6,840 nucleotides of DNA from Methanomicrobiales archaeon (GCA_012797575.1 JAAZOW010000116.1:1-6840); one strand, 5' to 3'; positions 1 through 5,942 are shown, counted from the stretch's first letter. Translations and numbers: made by a program. The notes: generated from the sequence alone by a model not told the origin.

Positions 1-52
1 TGCCTGTCCTCCTGCCAGAGCCATCATTCTATTATAGCCGTTCACCTTCATC
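1..52 (-). pseudogene. Fragment of IS5-family transposase 3' end (tandem partial copy)
   Basis: These 52 bases are identical to positions 77-128, the last codons of the IS5 transposase to the right. The minus strand would encode the same C-terminal residues, MKVNGYNRMMALAGGQA. The coding 5' part of this copy is missing: its sequence stops at the left terminal repeat of the complete element. It is therefore the remnant of a second, same-orientation copy truncated by insertion or recombination. The window edge hides anything further left. Confidence 0.8.
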
Positions 53-53
53 T

Positions 54-70
54 GCTGTGTTGCATAATCC
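54..70 (+). repeat. Left terminal inverted repeat of the IS5-family element
   Basis: GCTGTGTTGCATAATCC pairs with the inverted right end at 1068-1085. It lies directly downstream of the transposase stop codon at 71-73. Confidence 0.75.
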
Positions 71-1017
71 CTATGATGCCTGTCCTCCTGCCAGAGCCAT
101 CATTCTATTATAGCCGTTCACCTTCATCCAGATCTCACGAACCATCCCCTCCTGCGATGTCGCCTGTACTCTCTCCCCGAAGATCCGTTTGAAGCCGGAG
201 AAGAACCCTTCGACCTTCCATCGCATACCATACGTGACTACCCGCGACCACATCGGATATCCGCCCCATCGGTTTCGGTCCCGAACACATTCAGCGCGAT
301 AGGGCGACCCGGTCGAATGCGTCGCGGCATCAACCCGGGTCTTGATGCCCGAGGTGATCCTCCGCTGTTCGAGGGTGTTGAAGAGTTCGTTCCGGTCGTA
401 GGCCCCATCGGCGAGCACCCGGTACACCGGATGCTCCTCGCTCCCGTACTGCTGGGCCTGATCGAGGAGCGGGATGAACATCCGGTCGTCGGGTACCGAT
501 TCATCGGTGATCTCCAGCCCGAGAGCCTGGTTGGTCTCGACGTCGATCATGATATGCAGTTTGATCCAACCACGGCTGACCCGCCACTTTTCGCGCATCC
601 ACTCCCCCCGGTTCGTGACCTTGATCCCGGTGCTATCGGCGGCGACGATGATATTCTCAGCGAGGAGATCGGGGACAACCGGCAACGAGAGATCAAGACG
701 CTGGATTCGGCGGAAAAGCGTGGTGTAATCGGCTGCTTTGAGGCCAGGAATGAATGCTGCAAGTCTCCGAACAAATCCCTCCATCTGACGGTAGGGCATC
801 TGCAGGAAGGTGTGAATGCTGGCCATCCACGCAAAGACTCAGGATACTGAAACGGCCGACCACGCTTGCCGGCGTTCATCTGGGCGAGCTGGTCATCCCA
901 CTGATCGATGAAGTCCAAAGACAGGTAAAACTCACCGCGCTTGACCAGCCGCTCATTATATATACTCCAGTCGCGATTGTCAGGGTACGGGCGTCCCCAG
1001 CGTTCTTTCTGTGGCAT
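71..1017 (-). pseudogene. IS5-family DDE transposase, split by a frameshift
   Basis: The transposase catalyses cut-and-paste movement of the surrounding IS. The N-terminal part starts at ATG 1017 (MPQKERWGRP) and reads through ...RGRPFQYPESL. The rest continues in another frame from about 837 down to the TAG at 71-73. Numbered from the Met at 826, the catalytic residues are intact: D64 in ADSTG, D140 in LADGAYD, and the Y-x2-R-x3-E-x6-K signature at Y199, R202, E206 and K213. The shift must occur at roughly 826-842, because the second frame has a TGA just upstream. A -1 shift there would restore a protein of about 315 residues, usual for this group. There is no canonical slippery heptamer (the site reads GTCTTTGCGTGG), so a disabling one-base loss is more likely than programmed frameshifting. 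Some IS5 subgroups do frameshift, so this is not settled. Confidence 0.85.
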
Positions 1018-1067
1018 GAAGGGGCGGGAGGGACGTCCGGCATCTTCACTTTTGCGGTCGGGTGACC

Positions 1068-1085
1068 GGAGTTATTCAACACAGC
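1068..1085 (-). repeat. Right terminal inverted repeat of the IS5-family element
   Basis: Read on the minus strand this is GCTGTGTTGAATAACTCC, matching the left end with one mismatch and a one-base gap. It sits about 50 bp upstream of the transposase start codon at 1017. Confidence 0.75.
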
Positions 1086-1100
1086 GAAGAGAAGCGTAAT

Positions 1101-1112
1101 TTTAAATATATA
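1101..1112 (+). promoter_or_regulatory. TATA-like box upstream of repeat copy 1
   Basis: TTTAAATATATA is a good archaeal TATA match. It lies about 26 bp before the start of the conserved repeat at 1131, the normal distance from TATA box to transcription start. The equivalent position before repeat copy 2 (4730-4737) reads CTTAAGTA, so the box appears partly conserved. Together these suggest a plus-strand transcript beginning at the repeat. No experimental support can be seen here. Confidence 0.4.
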
Positions 1113-1130
1113 GAATGCAAAGTCAATTAT

Positions 1131-1364
1131 TGCCTTCGGGTAGTGGGGGGCTCGCCCGGCCTTGGACGGATGGGGTGAGCCTCCGCCGTTTTGCAAACGC
1201 TGTTTTAAGCCTCCGCGCAATGACCTGGACGTCTGGACATTTATGTTTTCTGTCTCATTCCTCTACACGTCCGTTGGCTGTTTGCAGAAGTGGGGCGATC
1301 GGTCCCTCACTGGTGGGCGAGGGCGGAGGAGAGAGGCCGTTCTCGCGGCGAGGCAGGCCGTGCA
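1131..1364 (+). repeat. Direct repeat copy 1 (about 235 bp), possible structured RNA
   Basis: This matches 4760-4993 end to end at a constant offset of 3629 bases, with no net insertion or deletion. The first ~70 bases (from TGCCTTCGGG) and the last ~110 bases are well conserved, and the middle is looser. The differences show no three-base periodicity, so it does not look coding. It contains a 12-bp hairpin (1146-1157 with 1173-1184) supported by compensatory changes between copies. Strand is assigned from the upstream TATA-like box and is uncertain. It could be a small RNA gene, a leader or terminator structure, or a non-autonomous repeat. Confidence 0.7.
1146..1184 (+). ncRNA. Covarying hairpin in repeat copy 1
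   Basis: The arm 1146-1157 (GGGGGCTCGCCC) pairs fully with 1173-1184 (GGGTGAGCCTCC), counting G-U pairs, around a 15-base loop. Compared with copy 2, C1151-G1179 replaces T4780-A4808, a double compensatory change. G1154-T1176 is a wobble where copy 2 has A4783-T4805. The loop CCTTGGACGGATG is almost unchanged. Preserved pairing with changed bases favours a functional RNA fold, though with only two sequences the evidence is limited. Confidence 0.5.
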
Positions 1365-1533
1365 AGGCACAGAAACCCCAGCAACCGACAGTTACAGACA
1401 CTCCGTACCAAGACGAAAATCGTACGATATACCCGCTGATCGTTCATTCGTCGTTAGGGCGCGATGAAAAGAGATGTAGAACCGGGTGCCGACCAATCCA
1501 GACGGACGGGTATCACCGGGTCCAGCATTCTAT
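1365..1533. other. Intergenic stretch with no recognisable gene
   Basis: This lies between repeat copy 1 and the stop codon of the thioredoxin-CcdA gene. Open frames across it are fragmentary, run antisense or out of frame into the gene, and have no recognisable motif. No clear terminator is seen; a short pyrimidine run on the minus strand near 1465-1475 is the only weak candidate. Confidence 0.5.
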
Positions 1534-2538
1534 CTATCCCCAGAAGAGCATCCAGATCCCGAATCCTATCAACAGAATCCCGCTTCCCGCTCGAATAACA
1601 TCTCTGTATTCCCGTATCCTGCTTGAAGAGGCATATCCCCCGAGGACTCCGACCCCAAGAAACGGCGTGAGCACCCCGGCCCCAAAGACCAGCAGGAGCG
1701 ATAGATCCTGCACGGTGCCGTCGATCAGGATTCTGCTCAGCAGGACGAGGATCATCGGTGCGGCGCACGGGGCCTTGACGATCGAAAATATCATGCCCAG
1801 AACGAACAGCCCGGCAAGGGTGGTCGCGCGCTTCCGTATGGATGACCGGACATAGTTGTCAGTGGAGACCGGGAGCCTGATCAACCCAAGCAGGTTCACC
1901 CCGGCGAGTATCGTGATCAGTCCCGCCGCGACGGCGAGGTAAGGACCGAAACCGCCGAGCGACATCCCCGCCAGCAGGAAACAGCATCCCATGACGATAT
2001 ACGCAGCGACCAGCCCCAGGCCGAATATGACCGAGTTCAGGAGGCTGCTTCTCAACCCTTTGCCCGACCCCGTGACGTACACCAGTATGAATCCGAGTAT
2101 CGCCATCAGGCAGGGTGAGAAGCCGGAGAAGAGGCCCAGGGAGTATGCAAACAGGATATTCCAGTTTACCGGCGTGGAGTCTTCCTGCGGCTCAGTGCCG
2201 GCAAGGGACTGCTCGATCGCCGCCCTGATGTTCTCCTCGGCGATCTCCTCTTTGGGGATCTTGACGGTGCCGTTTACGACCACGGCCGGGACTTCGAGAA
2301 ATTCGTATGCGTTCCATCGCTCCCATCCGTCCAGTGTGTTGACATCGATCCATTCGATCGCGAGGGCGCCGCCATAGGCGCTTTCCAGGTCCACGATCAA
2401 CGGATCGGTCAGCTTGCAGTCCGGGCACCGGTCCATGTGGTAGTATTCGAGGGAGATCGTTGAGGTTGCGGCTGCAGGAATGCACAGAGTGCATGCGATG
2501 AGCAGAATGGTACGTGCCTGCACCGCTTTTACAGTCAT
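1534..2538 (-). CDS. Thioredoxin-like / CcdA (DsbD-type) thiol-disulfide membrane protein
   Basis: This 334-residue protein probably passes electrons across the membrane to control disulfides of extracytoplasmic proteins. Residues 1-25 are a signal peptide or anchor. Residues 28-115 form a thioredoxin-like domain with CPDC at 38-41 and a cis-proline motif EVP at 82-84. From about 128 on there are six hydrophobic helices of the CcdA/DsbD transmembrane type. Their two buried cysteines are C143 in SGFSPC and C258 in VKAPCAAP, at the positions used by CcdA proteins. A single-chain Trx-CcdA fusion is an unusual order, since DsbD places its thioredoxin domain at the C-terminus. It is the last gene of the block, 62 bp after the six-TM gene, so probably co-transcribed with the cysteine-rich precursor. 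That makes oxidative folding or disulfide isomerisation of the peptide a plausible role (inference). Cytochrome c maturation is the alternative; no cytochrome gene is present. Confidence 0.88.
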   Translation of the reverse strand: MTVKAVQARTILLIACTLCIPAAATSTISLEYYHMDRCPDCKLTDPLIVDLESAYGGALAIEWIDVNTLDGWERWNAYEFLEVPAVVVNGTVKIPKEEIAEENIRAAIEQSLAGTEPQEDSTPVNWNILFAYSLGLFSGFSPCLMAILGFILVYVTGSGKGLRSSLLNSVIFGLGLVAAYIVMGCCFLLAGMSLGGFGPYLAVAAGLITILAGVNLLGLIRLPVSTDNYVRSSIRKRATTLAGLFVLGMIFSIVKAPCAAPMILVLLSRILIDGTVQDLSLLLVFGAGVLTPFLGVGVLGGYASSSRIREYRDVIRAGSGILLIGFGIWMLFWG

Positions 2539-2600
2539 GAGCCCTTCATCATTCGCAGAGGTGTGCGGAACACATCGATCACTCTGCAGGCCATCATCCC

Positions 2601-3224
2601 TCAGTCCTTTCCTTTCGGGGCAGATCGCCTTTCCCAGACGTAGAGGATGGGAAAAGCAACGATACCAACAAGCACGATTCCCCGGAGGAGGGGAAGAATG
2701 GGATACCCCAGTGCCAGGTGGCGCAGAAGGACGATCCCGGCAGCCAGAAGGTAGAAGACAACCGATCGTGCAAGGGTGATGCGGCGCTCGCCGCCATCGG
2801 TGAAGATGATCCGTGTCAGGAGCAGACCGATGATGACAAGGACGGGGAGCCAGAAGACCTGGTTGATGGAATACGCATGGGACGCGTAGAGATAGATCAG
2901 GAAGATCACGACGGCAAGGACGGCGTCGGTCACCTTCTCGACGATGACTCTTCTCCGTGTTGTAGTCTTCTCTCCGTGATCTCTTGGTCGAAGCGCATGA
3001 CGAAAGACGTTCGTGATGGTGGGGTCGGTCAGGTTTTCTTTTCGTCTATATCGCACCATAACAAGGAAGTGCACTGCAGTGGGAATCAATGCTAGGAGGA
3101 GTATATATGATAGCGGTAGCGGTAAGTTCCCCGCCACGGTCAGAAACCCAATAATAAGAAACGATCCCCAGTAGACCGCAACTGAACGCCACAATTCCTC
3201 TTTGACAATAGGATCAATCTTCAT
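2601..3224 (-). CDS. Six-TM membrane protein of unknown function (paralog B)
   Basis: The product is 207 residues with about six hydrophobic helices, near 13-31, 38-58, 98-115, 122-141, 152-168 and 179-196. A basic, hydrophilic stretch (59-96, including TTTRRR) follows the second helix. No enzymatic motif is recognised. It is a paralog of the gene at 5138-5761: both are 207 residues, and from residue 96 onward about three quarters of residues are identical by eye, including YLYAS.AYSINQ, FTDGGE.RIT and RSVVFYLLAAGIVLLR. Its ATG overlaps the stop of the lipoprotein gene by four bases (ATGA, 3221-3224), indicating translational coupling. Its position beside a cysteine-rich secreted precursor makes a self-immunity or export role possible, but this rests only on context. 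Confidence 0.8.
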   Translation of the reverse strand: MKIDPIVKEELWRSVAVYWGSFLIIGFLTVAGNLPLPLSYILLLALIPTAVHFLVMVRYRRKENLTDPTITNVFRHALRPRDHGEKTTTRRRVIVEKVTDAVLAVVIFLIYLYASHAYSINQVFWLPVLVIIGLLLTRIIFTDGGERRITLARSVVFYLLAAGIVLLRHLALGYPILPLLRGIVLVGIVAFPILYVWERRSAPKGKD

Positions 3225-3889
3225 GCATACACCACCGATGCGTCATCAGGAATCGTGAACGTGAACTCATCGTCATTTATCACGCAATTCATTGAGTAAT
3301 TTCGATATTCAAGGGTTAGCACCAGATTGCCCTTATCGTAACTTTGAAGTTTCAATGGGACCATACTCATGGAATCGATCCACAATAGATACTCTCTCGT
3401 ATCCTCACTGTCCAACTCGTGAGGAGTCAGTTTTACTTTATAGGCTGAAGTTGAGTTGAGTGATTCCATCTCTTCTACCATGTAATTTTTAGTAATGTTG
3501 TCAACCAGCAACGCATAGATCGCAGGCTCTGGTGTTTTCTCCGATGATGTCAAATTTCTTATGAGCACAGTATTTTCCTCCGGATCATAGATCCAGACAA
3601 CATCTCCATTCGAAACGATTTCCGAGCATATATATGGACCGCTCTTTTCAATCCTTCGAAATTTATTCGGTTTCTGTAAAATTACGTCATATTCAATCGC
3701 CCTTGTCTCATTGCCTATGTTCAAAGTGAGTGTTTCAATATACGTTAAATTCTTGATGTTTTGTTGTTTCTGTATGGCTTTTTCCAGAGGTGTACCCGAA
3801 TCAGTGCCTGTATCTACACAACCTGAACAAACGAGTCCGAGTACCACAATAACCGATATGGATTGGGAGTGCCTTTGTACCGTCATCAT
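3221..3889 (-). CDS. Secreted lipoprotein, LolA-like fold suspected
   Basis: This protein of about 222 residues has a short basic N-terminus, a hydrophobic stretch and a lipobox-like end (VCSGC), so it is probably lipid-anchored outside the cell. The rest is beta-rich (YDVILQKPNKFRRIE, DVVWIYDPEENTVLIRNL, YLLWIDSMSMVPLKLQSYD, FTFTIPDDA). It resembles archaeal proteins of the outer-membrane-lipoprotein-sorting (LolA-like) superfamily, a call by pattern only. Six N-x-S/T sequons (NLT, NET, NLT, NIT, NST, NYS) suit an N-glycosylated surface protein. An in-frame GTG at 3895 overlaps the Shine-Dalgarno AAGGTGG (3892-3898), so ATG at 3889 or 3886 is more likely; 3886 gives the better spacing. It lies 30 bp after the precursor gene and overlaps the next. 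GC is near 40% over much of it, well below the flanking genes, hinting at separate origin. Confidence 0.75.
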   Translation of the reverse strand: MMTVQRHSQSISVIVVLGLVCSGCVDTGTDSGTPLEKAIQKQQNIKNLTYIETLTLNIGNETRAIEYDVILQKPNKFRRIEKSGPYICSEIVSNGDVVWIYDPEENTVLIRNLTSSEKTPEPAIYALLVDNITKNYMVEEMESLNSTSAYKVKLTPHELDSEDTREYLLWIDSMSMVPLKLQSYDKGNLVLTLEYRNYSMNCVINDDEFTFTIPDDASVVYA

Positions 3890-3891
3890 AT

Positions 3892-3898
3892 CCACCTT
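3892..3898 (-). promoter_or_regulatory. Ribosome binding site deciding the lipoprotein start
   Basis: On the minus strand AAGGTGG precedes the tandem ATGATG at 3884-3889. Because an in-frame GTG (3893-3895) lies inside this site, it argues against the longer GTG start. Confidence 0.55.
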
Positions 3899-3919
3899 AA
3901 AAAAGAATAATGGGGCTTT

Positions 3920-4684
3920 TTAGATCATGCAGTACCCCATACACCATGCTACTTCCACTCCCAGACAAACCGCAGCAGGTGCACAGGTATACAGGCTCGG
4001 CACATAGTAGCACGGGGTCAACAGAGCTACACAGATATCGCAGATTGGTATCCCGGGGGGGCAAGGAATTCCTAAAATCGCACAGAGACAATCCCCGATG
4101 ATACACATTTTAACGCAATCCCAATAATCATCTTCCTCAGCCGCAAAGAGCTGCTCCGGCATACCCTCGACGAATGAGCCTCCGTCGACGATAACTTCTT
4201 CAAGTACATCTCCATTGCTACTGATTCTGGTGAACGTGACTTTATACAGGGACCCATTCTGATACGTACTTGTGTACTTGAGTACCCGAGCATTGTCACC
4301 GTCCCAGACTGCAACGATGTTCGATGTCTGGATGAAGTCGTCTTTTTCGATAACAGATTCAACGGGCAGTACTACAGCTGTTATGTGATTGATGGATCCG
4401 TCTTCAAGTTTTTTTTCGAGAGAGAATGTCTCAGCGTTGTCAACGATCATACTCAGATCTTCGGAACGTGGGATCTCCGAGAGTTTTCGCACATCGTCCA
4501 GGTTCAAAGTGGAAACAACAGCTTCGTACTTCTCCAGACCTGACAGATCGGTTTTTTGCAGGTCTTGTCTGGCATCGCCGCAAGGCATTCCCGGCTCGCA
4601 CGCTACTACCGGCACAACACCCACGCTCACCAGCAGCACAGCAAAGAGCGCGGAGAGTGCCCGCATTCCAATGGTTCCGTTCAT
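3920..4684 (-). CDS. Secreted cysteine-rich peptide precursor, halocin-C8-like architecture
   Basis: This 254-residue precursor has three parts. Residues 1-28 are a Sec-type signal peptide (MRALSALFAVLLVSVGVVPVVA) that ends before C29 in a lipobox-like VVAC, so lipid anchoring is possible. Residues about 36-185 are a hydrophilic, acidic, beta-prone region with no cysteine. Residues 186-254 hold 12 cysteines (190, 194, 199, 201, 208, 215, 218, 225, 234, 240, 248, 252) among hydrophobic residues, including LCAILGIPCPPGIPIC. Halocin C8 is also made as a secreted precursor of similar size, with an N-terminal immunity part and a Cys-rich C-terminal peptide containing a comparable CGLLGI...GLSC stretch (from memory). 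No direct homology is proven. The start is firm: AGGAGGA (4691-4697) lies 6 bases upstream. It heads the four-gene block ending in Trx-CcdA. It lacks a twin-arginine motif, unlike halocins. An alternative is a Cys-rich surface or metal-binding protein. Confidence 0.7.
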   Translation of the reverse strand: MNGTIGMRALSALFAVLLVSVGVVPVVACEPGMPCGDARQDLQKTDLSGLEKYEAVVSTLNLDDVRKLSEIPRSEDLSMIVDNAETFSLEKKLEDGSINHITAVVLPVESVIEKDDFIQTSNIVAVWDGDNARVLKYTSTYQNGSLYKVTFTRISSNGDVLEEVIVDGGSFVEGMPEQLFAAEEDDYWDCVKMCIIGDCLCAILGIPCPPGIPICDICVALLTPCYYVPSLYTCAPAAVCLGVEVAWCMGYCMI

Positions 4685-4690
4685 TTGCTT

Positions 4691-4697
4691 TCCTCCT
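4691..4697 (-). promoter_or_regulatory. Strong Shine-Dalgarno site of the cysteine-rich precursor
   Basis: AGGAGGA on the minus strand is six bases before ATG 4684. It is the best ribosome binding site in the window and fixes the precursor start. Confidence 0.75.
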
Positions 4698-4729
4698 GTA
4701 ACATTCCCGGAGGCAGAAGAGGCAAAATC

Positions 4730-4737
4730 CTTAAGTA
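4730..4737. promoter_or_regulatory. TATA-like box, possibly shared by divergent transcripts
   Basis: CTTAAGTA on the plus strand is TACTTAAG on the minus strand. On the minus strand it lies about 45 bp before the precursor ATG, giving a predicted start near 4706 and a leader of about 20 bases. On the plus strand it aligns exactly with TTTAAATA at 1101-1108 relative to the repeats, about 26 bp before repeat copy 2. A second TATA-like site, CTATATAG at 4865-4872, could instead drive a minus-strand transcript through the hairpin into the precursor gene. Confidence 0.35.
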
Positions 4738-4759
4738 CGCGGAACGTGAACCTATTCTT

Positions 4760-4993
4760 TGCCTTCGGGCAGTGGGGGGTTCACCCGACCTTGGACGGAT
4801 GGGGTGAACCTCCGCGGTTTTGCGAACGCCTCCCGGGCATCCGCACAAGGAAATAGACCCGGAACTATATAGCATTTACTCTCACATTCCTTTACATGTC
4901 CGTCGACTGTTCATAAAAGTGAGGTGACCCCGCCCGTCCTGGAGGGCGCAGGTAGAGGAGAGAGACTGTTCTTGCGGCGAGGTAAGTAGTGCA
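4760..4993 (+). repeat. Direct repeat copy 2 (about 235 bp), possible structured RNA
   Basis: This is collinear with 1131-1364 at a constant offset of 3629. It carries the same TGCCTTCGGG start, hairpin, middle block CATTCCT.TACA.GTCCG and GAGAGA..CTGTTCTTGCGGCGAGG-type end. It sits between the six-TM gene at 5138 and the precursor gene at 4684, while copy 1 follows the last gene, so the two copies flank the four-gene block. Which strand is transcribed is not certain. Confidence 0.7.
4775..4813 (+). ncRNA. Covarying hairpin in repeat copy 2
   Basis: The arm 4775-4786 (GGGGGTTCACCC) pairs with 4802-4813 (GGGTGAACCTCC) across all 12 positions with one G-U pair, around a 15-base loop. Relative to copy 1, the differing stem bases keep pairing (T-A for C-G; A-T for G-U). 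Confidence 0.5.
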
Positions 4994-5137
4994 GCCTATG
5001 CCGTGGAGACCACGCAATGGGTGGGGCCCGGGGTTCGAGAAGACCGCAGGGGTATCGCAAACCCCTATTTTGCCGTCAGCTCCCAGGGATCTCCTCCCGG
5101 AGGTAGGGTTCGGCCTCGACGAATCGTTCACCAGTCA

Positions 5138-5761
5138 TCAGTCCACTACCTCCTGTCCACGCCGCCGTTCCCAGATGTAGAGGATGGGAAACGTGATGGT
5201 GCCGACGAGTATGACCCCCTGGAGAGTGGGAATAACCGGATACCCCAGTGCCAGACGGCGCAGAAGGACAATCCCGGCAGCCAGGAGGTAGAAGACAACC
5301 GAACGTGTGAGGGTGATGCGGTGCTCGCCGCCATCGGTGAAGACGATCCGCGCCAGAAACATGCCGATGATGAGAAGGACGGGGAGCCAGAGGATCTGGT
5401 TGATGGAGTACGCACGGGATGCATAGAGGTAGATCAAAAAGATCGCGACGGCAAGGACACCGTCGGTCACCTTATCGGCAAGGGTTCTTCTCCGTTTCGC
5501 CCTCTCCTCCTGTTGCTCCCCAGACTGGAGGACATGGTGAAGGATACGTATGGGGTTTGGGTCGATCAGGCCTTCCTTTCGTCTATACCACACCAGAACA
5601 TAGGCGACTACTGCAGCGATCGTCAATGGTAGGGGAAAAATCAGGAATGCTGGTATCGGGAGGTAGCCTGCCGTGATGACGAAAGCGGTGGCGATGAGTG
5701 AGACGCCAAAGGTTGCAACTGAACGGCACAACTCTTCTCTGGCAATAGTGTCAAGTTTCAC
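5138..5761 (-). CDS. Six-TM membrane protein of unknown function (paralog A)
   Basis: This is a paralog of the protein at 2601-3224 with the same six-helix pattern and the shared blocks YLYAS.AYSINQ, FTDGGE.RIT, RSVVFYLLAAGIVLLR and FPILY.WERR. The N-terminal third is more divergent but keeps EEL.RSVA and the YRRKE..L.DP block after the second helix. An in-frame ATG at 5863 would give 241 residues. The GTG at 5759-5761 is preferred for three reasons: it gives VKLDTIAREEL, which aligns with the paralog start MKIDPIVKEEL; it yields the same 207-residue length; and it has GGTGG five bases upstream, whereas the ATG has no visible ribosome site. It is separated from the four-gene block by repeat copy 2. 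Function is unknown; an immunity or transport partner of the peptide system is only a contextual guess. Confidence 0.75.
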   Translation of the reverse strand: MKLDTIAREELCRSVATFGVSLIATAFVITAGYLPIPAFLIFPLPLTIAAVVAYVLVWYRRKEGLIDPNPIRILHHVLQSGEQQEERAKRRRTLADKVTDGVLAVAIFLIYLYASRAYSINQILWLPVLLIIGMFLARIVFTDGGEHRITLTRSVVFYLLAAGIVLLRRLALGYPVIPTLQGVILVGTITFPILYIWERRRGQEVVD

Positions 5762-5942
5762 GTCTTCCACCACGTAGCCCCGGTATAGATCCAGATTACC
5801 CTCAATGCCAACCCGAGAGAGATCGAATAAGTCTTTGAGGCTTCTACATAGAGGCTGTGGCATGGAGCTATTTACGCATGCCGGTAACCGCTGTCACCAC
5901 CCAGCCGGATACGCGGGCCATTGTACCATGCCCGGTAGGCCA

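Larger units (their letters stand above)
54..1085 (-). mobile_element. IS5-family insertion sequence, about 1.03 kb
   Basis: The element carries one transposase locus and imperfect terminal inverted repeats. The left end (54-70) reads GCTGTGTTGCATAATCC, and the right end (1068-1085, reverse complement) reads GCTGTGTTGAATAACTCC. The ends match except for one substitution and one extra base. The size of about 1032 bp and the GTTGAATAA-type end fit IS5-family elements. No target-site duplication is visible: the left flank is a fragment of the same element and the right flank (gaagagaagcg) is unrelated. This suggests the element's surroundings were rearranged after insertion. Confidence 0.85.

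Noticed and set aside
826..842. Programmed frameshift at a slippery heptamer
   Set aside because: The sequence GTCTTTGCGTGG contains no X-XXY-YYZ heptamer, so programmed shifting is kept only as an alternative.
317..850. Plus-strand open frame over the IS5 transposase
   Set aside because: It is the antisense shadow of the transposase, whose DDE motifs are unmistakable on the minus strand.
1131..1200. tRNA or known RNA gene in the repeats
   Set aside because: There is no cloverleaf, anticodon arm or CCA-type end. The single strong hairpin with a 15-base loop fits no tRNA.
1115..1855. Long plus-strand open frame across repeat copy 1 and the end of the Trx-CcdA gene
   Set aside because: Its second half is antisense to a clearly real gene and its first half lies in a repeat whose substitutions show no codon pattern. 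The translation has no recognisable motif.
4389..4856. Plus-strand open frame over the precursor gene start and repeat copy 2
   Set aside because: It is antisense to the precursor, which has a signal peptide and a strong ribosome site. The frame has neither.
5003..5632. Plus-strand open frame opposite the six-TM gene (and the similar one at 2718-3095)
   Set aside because: Both are antisense shadows. Their mutual resemblance follows from the paralogy of the minus-strand genes.
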